NCBI RefSeq assembly: GCF_000429065.1
Contig: NZ_KE386845.1
Location: 28,216 to 92,215 of the forward strand
From: Silanimonas lenta DSM 16282
GTDB lineage: Bacteria > Pseudomonadota > Gammaproteobacteria > Xanthomonadales > Xanthomonadaceae
Length of the DNA: 64,000 nt
Direction of reading: 5' to 3'
Part shown: one piece after another, positions 17,307 through 26,869 of the stretch
Position numbering within the stretch: position 1 is the first letter of the stretch
Layout of the letters: each line of letters starts with the position of its first letter
Notes under the pieces: model-generated
What the model saw: only the letters and a program-made list of their open reading frames with translations
Told to the model about the DNA's origin: nothing
Database searches by the model: none
Program-made: the position numbers and the translations under genes

Positions 17307-19106
17307 TCACTTCGTGTTGTTGTCGACCGAGAGGACGGCCAGGAAGGCCTCCTGCGGGATTTCCACCTTGCCGAACTGCTTCATGCGCTTCTTGCCCTCC
17401 TTCTGCTTTTCGAGGAGCTTCTTCTTGCGCGTGGCATCGCCGCCGTAGCACTTCGCCAGTACGTTCTTGCGCAGGGCCTTCACCGTGGAGCGGGCGATGA
17501 TCTGCGAGCCGATCGCCGCCTGGATGGCGACATCGAACATCTGCCGCGGGATCAGCTCGCGCATGCGCTCGCAGAGCTCCCGGCCTCGGCGCTCGGCCTG
17601 GGTGCGGTGCAGGATCATCGACATGGCGTCCACCCGGTCGCCGTTGATCAGCACGTCGACCCGCACGAAGGGGCCCGGCTCGAAGCGCAGGAAGTGGTAA
17701 TCGAGCGAGGCGTAGCCGCGCGAGACCGACTTCAGGCGGTCGAAGAAGTCGAGCACCACCTCGGCCATCGGCAGCTCGTAGGCGATCTGCACCTGGCTGC
17801 CAAGATAGGTGATGCCGATCTGGCTGCCGCGCTTCTCCTCGCACAGCTTGATGATGTTGCCGATGTACTCCTCGGGCGTGAGGATGTTGGCGCGGATGAT
17901 CGGCTCGCGGATCTCCTCGATTTTGTTCACCGGCGGCAGCCGCGCCGGATTGTCGAGCTTCACCACCGTGCCGTCGGTCTGCACCAGCTCGTAGACCACG
18001 GTGGGCGCGGTGGTGACGAGGTCGAGGTCGTACTCGCGCTCCAGGCGCTCCTGCACGATCTCCATGTGCAGCATGCCAAGGAAGCCGCAGCGGAAGCCGA
18101 AACCCATGGCCTCGGAGCTCTCCGGCTCGAACTGCAGGGCGGCGTCATTGAGGCGCAGCTTCTCCAGTGCCTCGCGCAGGGCCGGGTAGTCGTCGGCGGC
18201 GGTGGGGAAGAGCCCGGCGAACACCCGCGGCTGCATGGTCTGGAAGCCGGGCAGGGGCTTCTCGGCCGGATCCTTGGCGGAGGTCAGTGTGTCGCCCACC
18301 GGGGCACCGTGCACGTCCTTGATCGCCGCAGTGAGCCAGCCCACCTCGCCCGGCAGCAGGGCATCCTTCACCTTGCGCTTCGGCGTGAACACGCCGACGT
18401 TGTCCACCTCGTGCACGCGGCCGGTGGACATGACGAGGATCTTGTCGCCCTTGCGGATCTCGCCCTGCACCACGCGCACCAGCGAGACCACGCCGAGGTA
18501 GTTGTCGAACCAGGAGTCGATGATCAGGGCCTGCAGCTTGTCGGTATCGCCCACCTTCGGCGGCGGGATGCGCTCGACGATCGCTTCCAGCACCTCGCGC
18601 ACGTTGAGGCCGGTCTTGGCCGAGATCGCGACGGCATCGGTGGCATCGATGCCGATCACCGCCTCGATCTCGCGCTTGGCGCGCTCGACGTCGGCGGTGG
18701 GCAGGTCGATCTTGTTCAGCACCGGCACCACCTCGAGGCCCTGCTCGACGGCGGTGTAACAGTTCGCCACCGACTGCGCCTCGACGCCCTGCGCCGCGTC
18801 CACCACCAGCAGCGCGCCCTCGCAGGCAGCGAGCGAGCGGCTCACCTCGTAGCTGAAGTCGACATGGCCCGGCGTGTCGATGAAGTTGAGCTGGTAGGTC
18901 TTGCCGTCCCGCGCCGTATAGGGCAGCGAGACCGACTGCGCCTTGATGGTGATGCCACGCTCGCGCTCGATCGGGTTCGAATCGAGCACCTGGGCTTCCA
19001 TCTCGCGCTCCTCGAGCCCGCCGCAGATCTGGATGATGCGGTCGGCGAGGGTCGACTTGCCGTGGTCGACGTGGGCGATGATGGAGAAATTGCGGATGTG
19101 CTGCAT
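17307..19106 (-). CDS. lepA: Elongation factor 4
   Basis: 599 residues, the family's normal length. A ribosome-binding translational GTPase. G1 AHVDHGKST, switch [11 protein letters not shown]4 NKIDLP, and the LepA-specific C-terminal region ending with [26 protein letters not shown], a stretch unique to this factor. First gene of the lepA-lepB-DUF4845-rnc-era-recO run; a GATAAT box lies about 43 nt upstream. Confidence 0.97.
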   Translation of the reverse strand: MQHIRNFSIIAHVDHGKSTLADRIIQICGGLEEREMEAQVLDSNPIERERGITIKAQSVSLPYTARDGKTYQLNFIDTPGHVDFSYEVSRSLAACEGALLVVDAAQGVEAQSVANCYTAVEQGLEVVPVLNKIDLPTADVERAKREIEAVIGIDATDAVAISAKTGLNVREVLEAIVERIPPPKVGDTDKLQALIIDSWFDNYLGVVSLVRVVQGEIRKGDKILVMSTGRVHEVDNVGVFTPKRKVKDALLPGEVGWLTAAIKDVHGAPVGDTLTSAKDPAEKPLPGFQTMQPRVFAGLFPTAADDYPALREALEKLRLNDAALQFEPESSEAMGFGFRCGFLGMLHMEIVQERLEREYDLDLVTTAPTVVYELVQTDGTVVKLDNPARLPPVNKIEEIREPIIRANILTPEEYIGNIIKLCEEKRGSQIGITYLGSQVQIAYELPMAEVVLDFFDRLKSVSRGYASLDYHFLRFEPGPFVRVDVLINGDRVDAMSMILHRTQAERRGRELCERMRELIPRQMFDVAIQAAIGSQIIARSTVKALRKNVLAKCYGGDATRKKKLLEKQKEGKKRMKQFGKVEIPQEAFLAVLSVDNNTK

Positions 19107-19148
19107 GGGAGGGCCGGAAGGACGGTGCCCGGTGCGGGCAAGCGCCGG

Positions 19149-19154
19149 ATTATC
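19149..19154 (-). promoter_or_regulatory. Candidate -10 box (GATAAT) for the lepA operon
   Basis: On the minus strand GATAAT matches the sigma-70 -10 consensus at five of six bases, in an otherwise G+C-rich 115-nt gap between mucD and lepA. No convincing -35 is seen 17 nt upstream. Suggests lepA has its own promoter. Confidence 0.4.
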
Positions 19155-19182
19155 GCACAGGGGCCGTCCCGGGCCGGGGCGC

Positions 19183-19203
19183 GGCCGGGCTCCGGGCCCG
19201 GCC
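19183..19203 (-). terminator. GC-rich hairpin after mucD, terminator-like without U-run
   Basis: Perfect 8-bp stem GGCCGGGC/GCCCGGCC with a 5-nt loop, 19 nt beyond the mucD stop and before the lepA promoter-like box. There is no T-run after it on either strand, so it may slow polymerase or protect the mRNA end rather than terminate by itself. Confidence 0.35.
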
Positions 19204-19221
19204 GCCTTCCCCCTTCCGGAC

Positions 19222-20679
19222 TCAGGGCATCGGCAGTTCCACGAAGCCGGTGCTGCCGGCGTTGCGCACCAGCAGGCGCAGGGTCTCGCCCCGCTTCACC
19301 CGGGCCAGGGCCGCCTCGAAGGCCTGCGGCGAGCCGACGTCGCTGCCGTTCACCGCCAGCACCACGTCGCCCACCGAGAGGCCGGCCTGGCGGGCCAGCG
19401 GCGAGCCCACGCGGCTGATCCGCACCCCCTCGCCCGGGCGCAGGCCGAGCGCGCGCCGGGTCTCGGCATCCACCGCCTCGACGGCAAGCCCGAGGGCATT
19501 GGCCGCGGCCGCCGGACGCGCCGGCGTGGTGGCGGCAATGGCGTTGCCATCGAGCGCATCCAGGGTCACGGTGATGTCGCGGGTGCTGCTGCCACGGCGC
19601 ACCGTCACCGTGGCCTTGCTGCCCGGGGCCAGCAGGCCCACCTGCGGCGGCAGGTCGGAGGCATTGAGGATCTCGCGGCCATTGAAGGCAGTGATCACGT
19701 CACCCGGGCGGATACCGGCCTTGTCGGCGGCGCTGCCGTTGTTGACGCTGTTGACGAAGGCGCCCACCGGACGCGAGAGGCCGAGCTCCTGCGCCCGCTC
19801 GCGGGTGACCTGGCCGATCTGCACGCCAAGCACGCCGCGCCGCACCTCGCCGGTTTCGCGCAGCTGGCGGGCGGTGTTCATCGCCACGTCCACCGGGATG
19901 GCGAAGGACACGCCGATGAAGCCGCCGGTATTGCTGAAGATCTGCGAGTTGACCCCCACCACCTCGCCGCGCACGTTGAGCAGCGGGCCACCGGAGTTGC
20001 CGCGGTTGATCGCCACGTCGGTCTGGATGAAGGGCACGTACTGCTGGCCCGGATCCATGCTGCGGCGGTTGATGCCGGAGACCACGCCGGCGGTCACCGA
20101 ATGCTCGAAGCCGAAGGGCGAGCCGATCGCCACCACCCACTGCCCGGGCTTGAGGCTGGCAGCATCGCCGATGCGCACCGCCGGCAGGCCGCGGGCCTCG
20201 ACCTTGAGCAGGGCGATATCCGACATCGCATCCGAGCCGACGATCTTCGCCTCCAGCTCGCGGCGGTCGGCAAACCGCACGATGACCTTCTCGGCCCCCT
20301 CGATGACATGGTGGTTGGTGATGATGTAGCCATCGGCGCTGGTGACGAAGCCGGTACCGAAGGAGGTGCCGCCACGCGGTTCCGGCGCCGGCATGCCAGG
20401 GCCGATGAAGCGGCGGAAGATCTCCGGCATGGCCTCGTCGATGGCCTGGGCGGCACGGCTGCCGCGGCCGCTGCCGATCTGCGCCTCGATGTTCACCACC
20501 GCCGGCGAGACCTGCTCGACGAGGCGGGTGAAATCGGGCAGCTGCACGAGCGGCGCCGCAGCCGGAGCGGCTGCCGGCGCGGAGGACTGCGCCGGCAGCA
20601 GCACCGGGGCGAGGGCGAAGGGAGTGAGCAGGGCGAGGGCGAGCAGGGCACGCCGGGGTGATGGCAGGCGCATCGTCAT
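19222..20679 (-). CDS. mucD: Periplasmic serine protease/chaperone, DegP family
   Basis: 485 residues. Signal peptide (about residues 1-30), trypsin-like domain with His124 (TNHHVI), Asp154 (MSDIALLKV) and Ser229 (NRGNSGGPL), then two PDZ domains (about 285-370 and 400-480). It degrades misfolded envelope proteins. Start at 20679 has AAGGAT 5 nt upstream and overlaps the rseC-like stop (ATGA). Position as the last gene of the rpoE operon matches MucD of Pseudomonas, a sigma-E regulon member and negative regulator of the stress signal. Confidence 0.94.
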   Translation of the reverse strand: MTMRLPSPRRALLALALLTPFALAPVLLPAQSSAPAAAPAAAPLVQLPDFTRLVEQVSPAVVNIEAQIGSGRGSRAAQAIDEAMPEIFRRFIGPGMPAPEPRGGTSFGTGFVTSADGYIITNHHVIEGAEKVIVRFADRRELEAKIVGSDAMSDIALLKVEARGLPAVRIGDAASLKPGQWVVAIGSPFGFEHSVTAGVVSGINRRSMDPGQQYVPFIQTDVAINRGNSGGPLLNVRGEVVGVNSQIFSNTGGFIGVSFAIPVDVAMNTARQLRETGEVRRGVLGVQIGQVTRERAQELGLSRPVGAFVNSVNNGSAADKAGIRPGDVITAFNGREILNASDLPPQVGLLAPGSKATVTVRRGSSTRDITVTLDALDGNAIAATTPARPAAAANALGLAVEAVDAETRRALGLRPGEGVRISRVGSPLARQAGLSVGDVVLAVNGSDVGSPQAFEAALARVKRGETLRLLVRNAGSTGFVELPMP

Positions 20680-21161
20680 GTCAGATCCTTGGTCGGAAGT
20701 CCGTTGCAGGGCCGCAGCCCGAGGCGGGGCGCGGCGTCGAGGCGCTTGGTCAGACGCCCCGCGAGGAAAGTTCCCGCGAGCAGCCCGGCCAGTGCGGCGG
20801 CGTTCGGGAAACCGGCCGCCCGGCCGAGCAGGTGGCCGAGGCCGGCTCCCAGCAGCAGGGCGACGAGGGCGAGACCATAGGAACGGAACGCGGCGCGGCG
20901 CAGGGCGCGGGCATCCACCAGCACCTCGATGTCCTCGCCCGGCCGCAGGCCGGAAGCCAGGACCGGCAGGCGCTCGGGCTGCCCTTCGGGCGCGGCGAAC
21001 AGGCTGCACCGCCCGCCACAGCCCGCGCAGCCGCGACAGGTGGACTCCAGCCAGGCCACGTCCAGCCCCTCCGGGGTACTGGCGAGCACGCGGGCACGGC
21101 GAGCGAGCCAGCCCTCGCCCGTGGCCGCACCGCCGGAACCGGCCGGCGAAGACGGGCTCAA
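20676..21161 (-). CDS. RseC/MucC-type SoxR-reducing system protein
   Basis: 161 residues. Four cysteines (Cys42, 45, 48, 52; CRGCAGCGGRC) precede two hydrophobic helices (about residues 92-115 and 120-138), the RseC layout. RseC proteins sit in the inner membrane and affect sigma-E and SoxR signalling. The start is TTG at 21161 and overlaps the rseA stop by 4 nt (TTGA), a rare start codon made plausible by the coupling; no upstream ATG in frame gives a better fit. Confidence 0.83.
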   Translation of the reverse strand: MSPSSPAGSGGAATGEGWLARRARVLASTPEGLDVAWLESTCRGCAGCGGRCSLFAAPEGQPERLPVLASGLRPGEDIEVLVDARALRRAAFRSYGLALVALLLGAGLGHLLGRAAGFPNAAALAGLLAGTFLAGRLTKRLDAAPRLGLRPCNGLPTKDLT

Positions 21162-21817
21162 GGCCGGGGGCCGTCCTGCGGCGGCACGGGCACGCTGTAA
21201 TCGACGGTGAACGCCGGTGCCGCATGGCGGCTGCGCGGCCAGGGCCGGCTCGGCGCGTCGATGGCCGGAAGCGGGGCGAGCTGCTCGGCCGTGGGCTGCG
21301 GGGCACGGGCGAGCAGGGGCGGTTCGGCCGCCGCCGGAGCCGGCAGCGGGCGCGATTCCGGACGCAGCGGCGTCGGGGTAGGCGCCGGCAGCGGGCGGGC
21401 CGCCGGCAGGGCGGCCGGAGCGGGAGCCTGGGCCACGAGCGGCGACGGAGCGGCAGGGACGGGCGACGAGCCTTCCGGCTCCGGCCAGGCCAGCACCAGG
21501 GCAAAGGCCGAGGCGGCGGCCGAGGCGATGAGGGGCCAGCGGCGGCGCGGCGCCGGGGCGATGTGGGCAGGGGGCTGCGCCGGCAGGGCCTCGGTCTCCA
21601 GCGCCCGGGCCACGCGGCCGGCCAGACCGGAAGACACCGGCGCCTGCGCCTGGCGGCGCAGGGCATCACCGATCGCCTGCCAGCGCCCGAGCTGGGCGCG
21701 CAGGGCGGCATCGCCATCCAGCCTTCGCTGCACGAATCGGCCGGCCTCGGGCGCGAGCGCGCCGTCGTGCCAGGCGCTCAACTGTTCGCGGAATTCGTCG
21801 GGGGCGGTGGTGCTCAT
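21158..21817 (-). CDS. rseA: Anti-sigma-E factor, RseA-like
   Basis: 219 residues. The N-terminal cytoplasmic domain (EFREQLSAWHDGALAPEAGRFVQRRL) matches the RseA sigma-binding helix bundle; a single transmembrane helix lies at about 94-110; the periplasmic part is Pro/Ala-rich (about 115-205), unusually low in complexity. RseA holds sigma-E at the membrane until regulated proteolysis. The gene starts 4 nt after rpoE. No rseB-like gene follows, unlike E. coli. Confidence 0.86.
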   Translation of the reverse strand: MSTTAPDEFREQLSAWHDGALAPEAGRFVQRRLDGDAALRAQLGRWQAIGDALRRQAQAPVSSGLAGRVARALETEALPAQPPAHIAPAPRRRWPLIASAAASAFALVLAWPEPEGSSPVPAAPSPLVAQAPAPAALPAARPLPAPTPTPLRPESRPLPAPAAAEPPLLARAPQPTAEQLAPLPAIDAPSRPWPRSRHAAPAFTVDYSVPVPPQDGPRP

Positions 21818-21821
21818 GGCA

Positions 21822-22400
21822 TCAGGGGTCCAGCAAGGGGCGCAGTTGCGTGTCGATGGCCTCGCGGGCGCGGAAGATGCGCGAGCGCACGGTGCCGATC
21901 GGACAGCCCATGCGCTCGGCGATCTCCTCGTAGCTCAGGCCCTCCACTTCGCGCAGGGTGAGGGCCTCGCGCAGCTCGGGGGCGAGCCCGGCCACCGCCG
22001 CCAGCACCTGCTGCTCGATCTCGTTGCGCAGGGTTTCGTGCTCGGGGGTGTCGCCGTCGTGCAGGCGCTCGGCCTCGCGCACGGCCGCCACCTCCTCGTC
22101 GTCGATGTCGAGGGCGGCGGGCTGGCGGCCCAGCGAGACGAGATGGTTCTTGGCGGTGTTCACGGCGATGCGGTAGAGCCAGGTGTAGAACTGGGCCTCG
22201 CCGCGGAACTGCGGCAGGGCGCGCCAGGCACGGACGAAGGCCTCCTGCACCACGTCCTCGGCCTCGGCTGGATCGCGGACGTGCCGCCGCACCAGGGCGG
22301 CGATGCGGTACTGGTACTTCCTGACGAGCAGATCGAAGGCATTCCGGTCACCGGCCTGGACGCGCCTGACGAGTTCGTGGTCGTTGTGGTCCGTGCCCAT
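21822..22400 (-). CDS. rpoE: RNA polymerase sigma-E (extracytoplasmic stress)
   Basis: 192 residues, normal RpoE length. Region 2 shows DLLVRKYQYRIAALVRRHVRDPAEAEDVVQEAFVRAWR and FYTWLYRIAVNTAKNHL; region 4 shows LREVEGLSYEEIAERMGCPIGTVRSRIFRAREA. Start chosen at MGTDHNDHEL because the longer frame reads unrelated arginine-rich sequence and would span the promoter. First gene of the rpoE-rseA-rseC-mucD operon. Confidence 0.96.
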   Translation of the reverse strand: MGTDHNDHELVRRVQAGDRNAFDLLVRKYQYRIAALVRRHVRDPAEAEDVVQEAFVRAWRALPQFRGEAQFYTWLYRIAVNTAKNHLVSLGRQPAALDIDDEEVAAVREAERLHDGDTPEHETLRNEIEQQVLAAVAGLAPELREALTLREVEGLSYEEIAERMGCPIGTVRSRIFRAREAIDTQLRPLLDP

Positions 22401-22457
22401 CCCGGGCCTGCTCCTGCGCATGGGGCGCCGGCGCGGGGCCGCGGGAGGACGCGGACC

Positions 22458-22485
22458 TGTGACCGGCGGCGAGTGGGAAAGTTCC
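22458..22485 (-). promoter_or_regulatory. Sigma-E-type autoregulatory promoter of rpoE
   Basis: On the minus strand GGAACTT (complement of 22479-22485) is followed after exactly 16 nt by TCACA (complement of 22458-22462). The known sigma-E pattern is GGAACTT, about 16 nt, then TCnnA. The start codon lies about 50 nt downstream. Positive autoregulation of rpoE by its own product is established in E. coli and inferred here. Confidence 0.65.
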
Positions 22486-22492
22486 CGGCGAT

Positions 22493-22522
22493 TTGACCGC
22501 GGGAAAGTACAGCCCGGATGAT
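22493..22522 (+). promoter_or_regulatory. Candidate sigma-70 promoter for the beta-oxidation/pot operon
   Basis: TTGACC (22493-22498), 18-nt spacer, GATGAT (22517-22522); five and four matches to consensus. It would start transcription about 30 nt before the ATG at 22561. It lies 8 bp from, and points away from, the rpoE sigma-E promoter. Confidence 0.4.
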
Positions 22523-22560
22523 ACCGGCCCATCCGCCCTACCCGCCCGTACGGTCACCGC

Positions 22561-24591
22561 ATGTTCGAAGGTCTCCGCCTGCAACACTGGCGCACGGAAG
22601 TGCGCGCCGACGGCATCGTCGTCCTCACCCTCGACCGCGCCGACCAGAGCGTCAATGCGCTCTCCCGCGGCGTGCTGGACGAACTCGGCCAGCTGGTCGA
22701 ACGCCTGGCCATCGAGAAACCGAAGGGCGCGGTGTTCTGCTCCGGCAAGGCCGCCGGCTTCATTCCCGGGGCCGACATCAAGGGCTTCGAGGAAATCGAT
22801 GCCAGGGGCCAGATCTTCGACTGGATCCGCTCCGGCCAGCTGCTGTTCGACCGCATCGCCCGCCTGCCCTTCCCCACCGTGGCGGCGATCCACGGCCACT
22901 GCATGGGCGGCGGCACCGAACTGGCCCTGGCCTGCCGCTACCGCGTGGCGAGCAGCGCCGAGAACACCCGTATCGGCCTGCCCGAGGTGAAGCTCGGCAT
23001 CTACCCCGGCTGGGGCGGCAGCGTGCGCGCCCCGCGCCTGCTCGGCGCCCCGGCGGCCATGGACCTGATGCTCACCGGCCGCGCCCTGCGCGCCAGCCAG
23101 GCCCGGGCGATCGGGCTCATCGACCGGGTGGTCGAAGGCCCGGTGCTGCTGGATGCCGCCATCGAGCTGGCGAAGAAAGGCATGCAACGCCCGTTGAAGC
23201 AGCGCCTCACCGCCTGGGCCAGCAACACCTGGCCGGCGCGGCAGGTACTGGCCAACATGATGGTGAAGCAGGTGGCGCGCAAGGCCCGCAAGGAGCACTA
23301 CCCCGCGCCCTACGCCCTGATCGAGACCTGGCGCCGCACCGGCGTGGGGAATGTCTCCCGCGCCCTGCTGGCCGAGGCGAAGGCGGTCTCGAAGCTCGCC
23401 AGCGGCCCGACGGCCCGCAACCTCGTGCGCGTGTTCCTGCTGATGGAGCGCCTGAAGGGCCTGGGCGGCAAGGACCATGGCATCCAGCACGTGCACGTGA
23501 TCGGTGCCGGCGTGATGGGCGGCGACATCGCCGCCTGGGCCGCCTTCCGCGGCTTTACCGTGACCCTGCAGGACCGCGAGATGAGGTTCATCGAGCCGGC
23601 CCTGAAGCGCGCCGACGAGTTCTACGCCAAGAAGATCAAGGACGAAGCGAAGCGCGCCGAGACCCGCGCCCGCCTGCAGGCGGACGTGGAGGGAGCCGGC
23701 GTGGCCAAGGCCGACCTCGTCATCGAGGCCATCTTCGAGGATGCCGAGGCCAAGCAGGCGCTGTTCAGGAAGGCGGAGGAATCCCTGAAGCCGGGCGCCA
23801 TCCTCGCCACCAACACCAGCTCGATCGCGCTGGAAGTGCTGCGCGAGGGCCGCACCGATGCCTCCCGCTTCGCCGGCCTGCACTTCTTCAACCCGGTGGC
23901 CCTGATGCCGCTGGTCGAGATCGTCCAGCACGACCGCCTGGATGCCGAGACCACGCGCCGCCTGGCGGCCTTCTGCAAGGCCATCGACAAGCTGCCGGTG
24001 CCGGTGGCCGGCACGCCGGGCTTCCTCGTCAACCGCATCCTCGCCCCCTACATGCAGGAGGCCATCCTGCTGTTCAAGGAGGGCGTGCCGGGCGCGGTGA
24101 TCGACAAGGCGGCACTGAAGTTCGGCATGCCGATGGGCCCGATCGAACTGGTCGATACCGTGGGCCTCGACGTGGCCGCGAGCGTCGGGAAGATCATGGC
24201 CGCTTTCCATGGCCAGCCGCTGCCCGAAGGCCTGACGGTCGAGGAGGGCAAGCGCGGCAAGAAGGACGGCCAGGGCCTCTACAAGTGGGAGAACGGCAAG
24301 CCGGTGAAGCCCGAGGTGCCGGCCGGCTACACGCCGCCGGAAGACCTCGAGGACCGGTTGATCCTGCCGCTCGTCAACGAGGCCGTGAGCTGCCTTGCCG
24401 ACGGCACCGTGGCCGATGCCGACCTGCTCGACGCCGGGGTGATCTTCGGCACCGGCTTCGCCCCCTTCCGCGGCGGCCCGATCGCCCATGCCCGCGCCGA
24501 AGGTCCGGCCAGGCTCAAGGCCCGGCTCGAACAGCTCGCCGCCGTGCACGGCCCCCGGTTCACGCCCCGCCCCGGATGGGAGACCCTGTGA
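22561..24591 (+). CDS. Fatty-acid oxidation multienzyme (enoyl-CoA hydratase / 3-hydroxyacyl-CoA dehydrogenase)
   Basis: 676 residues, FadB/FadJ type. The hydratase domain (about 1-190) keeps both catalytic acids, Glu120 (GGGTELALA) and Glu142 (LPEVKLGIYPG), and the oxyanion-hole segments. The dehydrogenase domain has the NAD loop GAGVMGG (315-321) and His441 in HFFNPV, with a C-terminal domain carrying FGMPMGPIELVDTVGLD. It hydrates and oxidises acyl-CoA intermediates in the cytoplasm. Slightly shorter than E. coli FadJ. No thiolase gene is adjacent. Its TGA overlaps the potF ATG (TGATG), so it is the first gene of a polyamine-uptake operon, which is unexpected. Confidence 0.92.
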   Translation: MFEGLRLQHWRTEVRADGIVVLTLDRADQSVNALSRGVLDELGQLVERLAIEKPKGAVFCSGKAAGFIPGADIKGFEEIDARGQIFDWIRSGQLLFDRIARLPFPTVAAIHGHCMGGGTELALACRYRVASSAENTRIGLPEVKLGIYPGWGGSVRAPRLLGAPAAMDLMLTGRALRASQARAIGLIDRVVEGPVLLDAAIELAKKGMQRPLKQRLTAWASNTWPARQVLANMMVKQVARKARKEHYPAPYALIETWRRTGVGNVSRALLAEAKAVSKLASGPTARNLVRVFLLMERLKGLGGKDHGIQHVHVIGAGVMGGDIAAWAAFRGFTVTLQDREMRFIEPALKRADEFYAKKIKDEAKRAETRARLQADVEGAGVAKADLVIEAIFEDAEAKQALFRKAEESLKPGAILATNTSSIALEVLREGRTDASRFAGLHFFNPVALMPLVEIVQHDRLDAETTRRLAAFCKAIDKLPVPVAGTPGFLVNRILAPYMQEAILLFKEGVPGAVIDKAALKFGMPMGPIELVDTVGLDVAASVGKIMAAFHGQPLPEGLTVEEGKRGKKDGQGLYKWENGKPVKPEVPAGYTPPEDLEDRLILPLVNEAVSCLADGTVADADLLDAGVIFGTGFAPFRGGPIAHARAEGPARLKARLEQLAAVHGPRFTPRPGWETL

Positions 24592-25718
24592 TGCGCCTCG
24601 CCACGCTCGCTGCCACCCTCACCGCCGCCCTGCTCCTCGCCGCCTGCGGCGGCCAGGGCTCCGACGATGCCGCCAAGCCCGACGGCCCCAGGCAGCGCCG
24701 GGTCAACGTCTACAACTGGTCCGACTACATCACCCCGGAAACGCTGCAGCGCTTCACCCGCGAGACCGGCATCGAGGTGGTGTACGACGTCTACGCCGAC
24801 AACGAGACCCTGGACGCCAAGCTGGTGGCGCGCAACAGCGGCTATGACGTGGTCTTCCCCTCGGCCCCCTTCGCCCAGAAGCACATCGCCAACGGCCTCT
24901 ACGCCCCGCTGGACAAGGCCCTGCTGCCGAACCTGGTGAACCTCGACCCGGCCCTGGCTGGCGGCGTCGCCGCTGCCGACCCGGAGGGCCGCTTCATCGT
25001 GCCCTACATGTGGGGCACCACCGCCATCGGCTACAACGTGGCCAAGGTGCGCGAGGCCCTCGGCGAGGAGGCCGAGCTCGACACCTGGGGCCTGCTCTTC
25101 GACCCCGCCACCAGCGCAAAACTGGCGAAGTGCGGCATCGCCGTGCTCGACGACCAGCAGGAGGCCTTCTCCGCCGCCCTGTTCTGGAAGGGCATGGACC
25201 CGAACGGCATGGGCAATGGCGAGATCGACGTGGTGCGCGCGGTGTACGCCCCGGTGCGCCAGCACATCCGCTACTTCAACTCCAGCCGCTACATCGACGA
25301 TCTTGCCAATGGCGAGATCTGCGTGGCCATGGGCTACAACGGCGACGTGCTGCAGGCCCGCGACCGTGCCGAGGAAGCCGGCACCGGGGTGGAGATCGGC
25401 TATGTCATCCCGCGCGAAGGCGCGATCCGCTGGTTCGACGTGATGGCCATCCCGGCCGATGCCCCGAACAAGGCCGAGGCCCATGCCTTCATCGACTTCC
25501 TGCTGCGCCCCGACGTGATCGCCCCGATCAGCGAGTTCGTCTCCTACGCCTCGGCCAACCTGCCGGCGAAGGACCTCGTCGACCCCGGGCTGCGCGCCGA
25601 CCCCGCCGTGTACCCGCCGGAGGAGGTGATGGGCAAGCTGGTGGACACCAAGAAACTGCCGCTGGAGGAGAACGACGCCCGCCAGCGCGCCTGGGCCGAC
25701 ATCAAGCGCGGCGGCTGA
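24591..25718 (+). CDS. potF: Putrescine-binding protein of ABC importer (lipoprotein form)
   Basis: 375 residues. Leader with lipobox LAAC (Cys19), then the PotD/PotF fold: VNVYNWSDYITPETLQRFTRETGIEVVYDVY near the mature N-terminus, GYDVVFPS, PYMWGTTAIGYN, and GEICVAMGYNGDVLQA. These are hallmarks of polyamine-binding proteins; next to potGHI it is most likely PotF. The E. coli protein is soluble in the periplasm, this one appears lipid-anchored. Start overlaps the upstream stop by 1 nt. Spermidine specificity cannot be excluded. Confidence 0.9.
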   Translation: MRLATLAATLTAALLLAACGGQGSDDAAKPDGPRQRRVNVYNWSDYITPETLQRFTRETGIEVVYDVYADNETLDAKLVARNSGYDVVFPSAPFAQKHIANGLYAPLDKALLPNLVNLDPALAGGVAAADPEGRFIVPYMWGTTAIGYNVAKVREALGEEAELDTWGLLFDPATSAKLAKCGIAVLDDQQEAFSAALFWKGMDPNGMGNGEIDVVRAVYAPVRQHIRYFNSSRYIDDLANGEICVAMGYNGDVLQARDRAEEAGTGVEIGYVIPREGAIRWFDVMAIPADAPNKAEAHAFIDFLLRPDVIAPISEFVSYASANLPAKDLVDPGLRADPAVYPPEEVMGKLVDTKKLPLEENDARQRAWADIKRGG

Positions 25719-25724
25719 AGCGAG

Positions 25725-26867
25725 ATGAGCACGCCGGCCCGCCGCGCGGCCGCCATCGATCCCTGGCAGGACCCGAAGGCCGAACCACTGCTGCGGATCG
25801 AGGGTGTCACCAAGACCTTCGGCAAGACCTATGCCGTGGACGATGTCTTCCTCGACATCTACCGCGGCGAGTTCTTCTCCCTGCTCGGCGGCTCGGGCTG
25901 TGGCAAGAGCACCCTGCTGCGGATCCTCGGCGGCTTCGAGGTGCCCGACAAGGGCCGGGTGCTGATCGACGGCATCGACATGACCCGGGTGCCGCCCTAC
26001 GAGCGCCCGGTGAACATGATGTTCCAGAGCTATGCGCTGTTCCCCCACATGACGGTGGAGCAGAACATCGCCTTCGGCCTGAAGCAGGACCGGCGCCCGG
26101 CCAGCGAGATCGGCGACCGGGTAGCGGCCATGCTCGACCTGGTGAAGATGGGGCAGTACGGCCGGCGCAAGCCCGACCAGCTCTCCGGCGGCCAGCGCCA
26201 GCGCGTGGCCCTGGCGCGCGCACTGGCAAAGCAGCCCAAGCTGCTGCTGCTCGACGAACCGCTGGGCGCGCTCGACAAGAAGCTGCGCGAGCACACCCAG
26301 TTCGAGCTGGTGAACATCCAGGAGCGCACCGGCACCACCTTCGTCATGGTCACCCACGACCAGGAGGAGGCGATGACCATGAGCAGCCGGGTGGCGGTGA
26401 TGGACGCCGGCCGCATCCTCCAGGTCTCGACCCCGGCCAACCTCTACGAGTACCCGCACTCGAAGTTCGTGGCCGAGTTCATCGGCGCGGTGAACATGCT
26501 GCGCGGCACCGTGCTGGAACAGCAGGAGGAACGCGTGCTGGTGCACTGCCATGACCTCGACTTCGATACCTGGGCGCGCTACGCCGAGCCCATCCCGGTG
26601 GGCACCGACGTGGACGTGGCGATCCGCCCGGAGAAGATCGACGTGGCCGAGGCCGAGCCTTCGGGCGTGGACAACGTGGTGCGTGGCCGGGTGGTGGAGA
26701 TCGCCTACCTCGGCGACGTATCGATCTACCACGTGCAGACCGACGACGGCTTCGTGCTGCGGGTGCAGGAAACGCATGCCGCCCGCAGCGCCGACCCGCA
26801 CTACAACTGGGGCGACGTGCTCTACCTCGTCTGGCACGCCCGCGACGCCATCGTGCTCACCGCCTGA
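25725..26867 (+). CDS. potG: Putrescine ABC importer ATPase
   Basis: 380 residues. Walker A GGSGCGKST (about 57-65), the Q-loop in MMFQSYALFPHMTVEQN, signature LSGGQRQR, Walker B LLLLDEPLGALDKKLRE, switch His in MVTHDQEEA, and a C-terminal TOBE domain. It powers uptake through PotH and PotI. Spacing to potF is 6 nt and to potH 2 nt, so the four genes form a single operon. Confidence 0.95.
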   Translation: MSTPARRAAAIDPWQDPKAEPLLRIEGVTKTFGKTYAVDDVFLDIYRGEFFSLLGGSGCGKSTLLRILGGFEVPDKGRVLIDGIDMTRVPPYERPVNMMFQSYALFPHMTVEQNIAFGLKQDRRPASEIGDRVAAMLDLVKMGQYGRRKPDQLSGGQRQRVALARALAKQPKLLLLDEPLGALDKKLREHTQFELVNIQERTGTTFVMVTHDQEEAMTMSSRVAVMDAGRILQVSTPANLYEYPHSKFVAEFIGAVNMLRGTVLEQQEERVLVHCHDLDFDTWARYAEPIPVGTDVDVAIRPEKIDVAEAEPSGVDNVVRGRVVEIAYLGDVSIYHVQTDDGFVLRVQETHAARSADPHYNWGDVLYLVWHARDAIVLTA

Positions 26868-26869
26868 GC

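Noticed and set aside
22348..26837. Large minus-strand ORFs opposite the beta-oxidation and pot genes
   Set aside because: The plus strand carries full family motifs through the whole region; the antisense frames look like third-position shadows.
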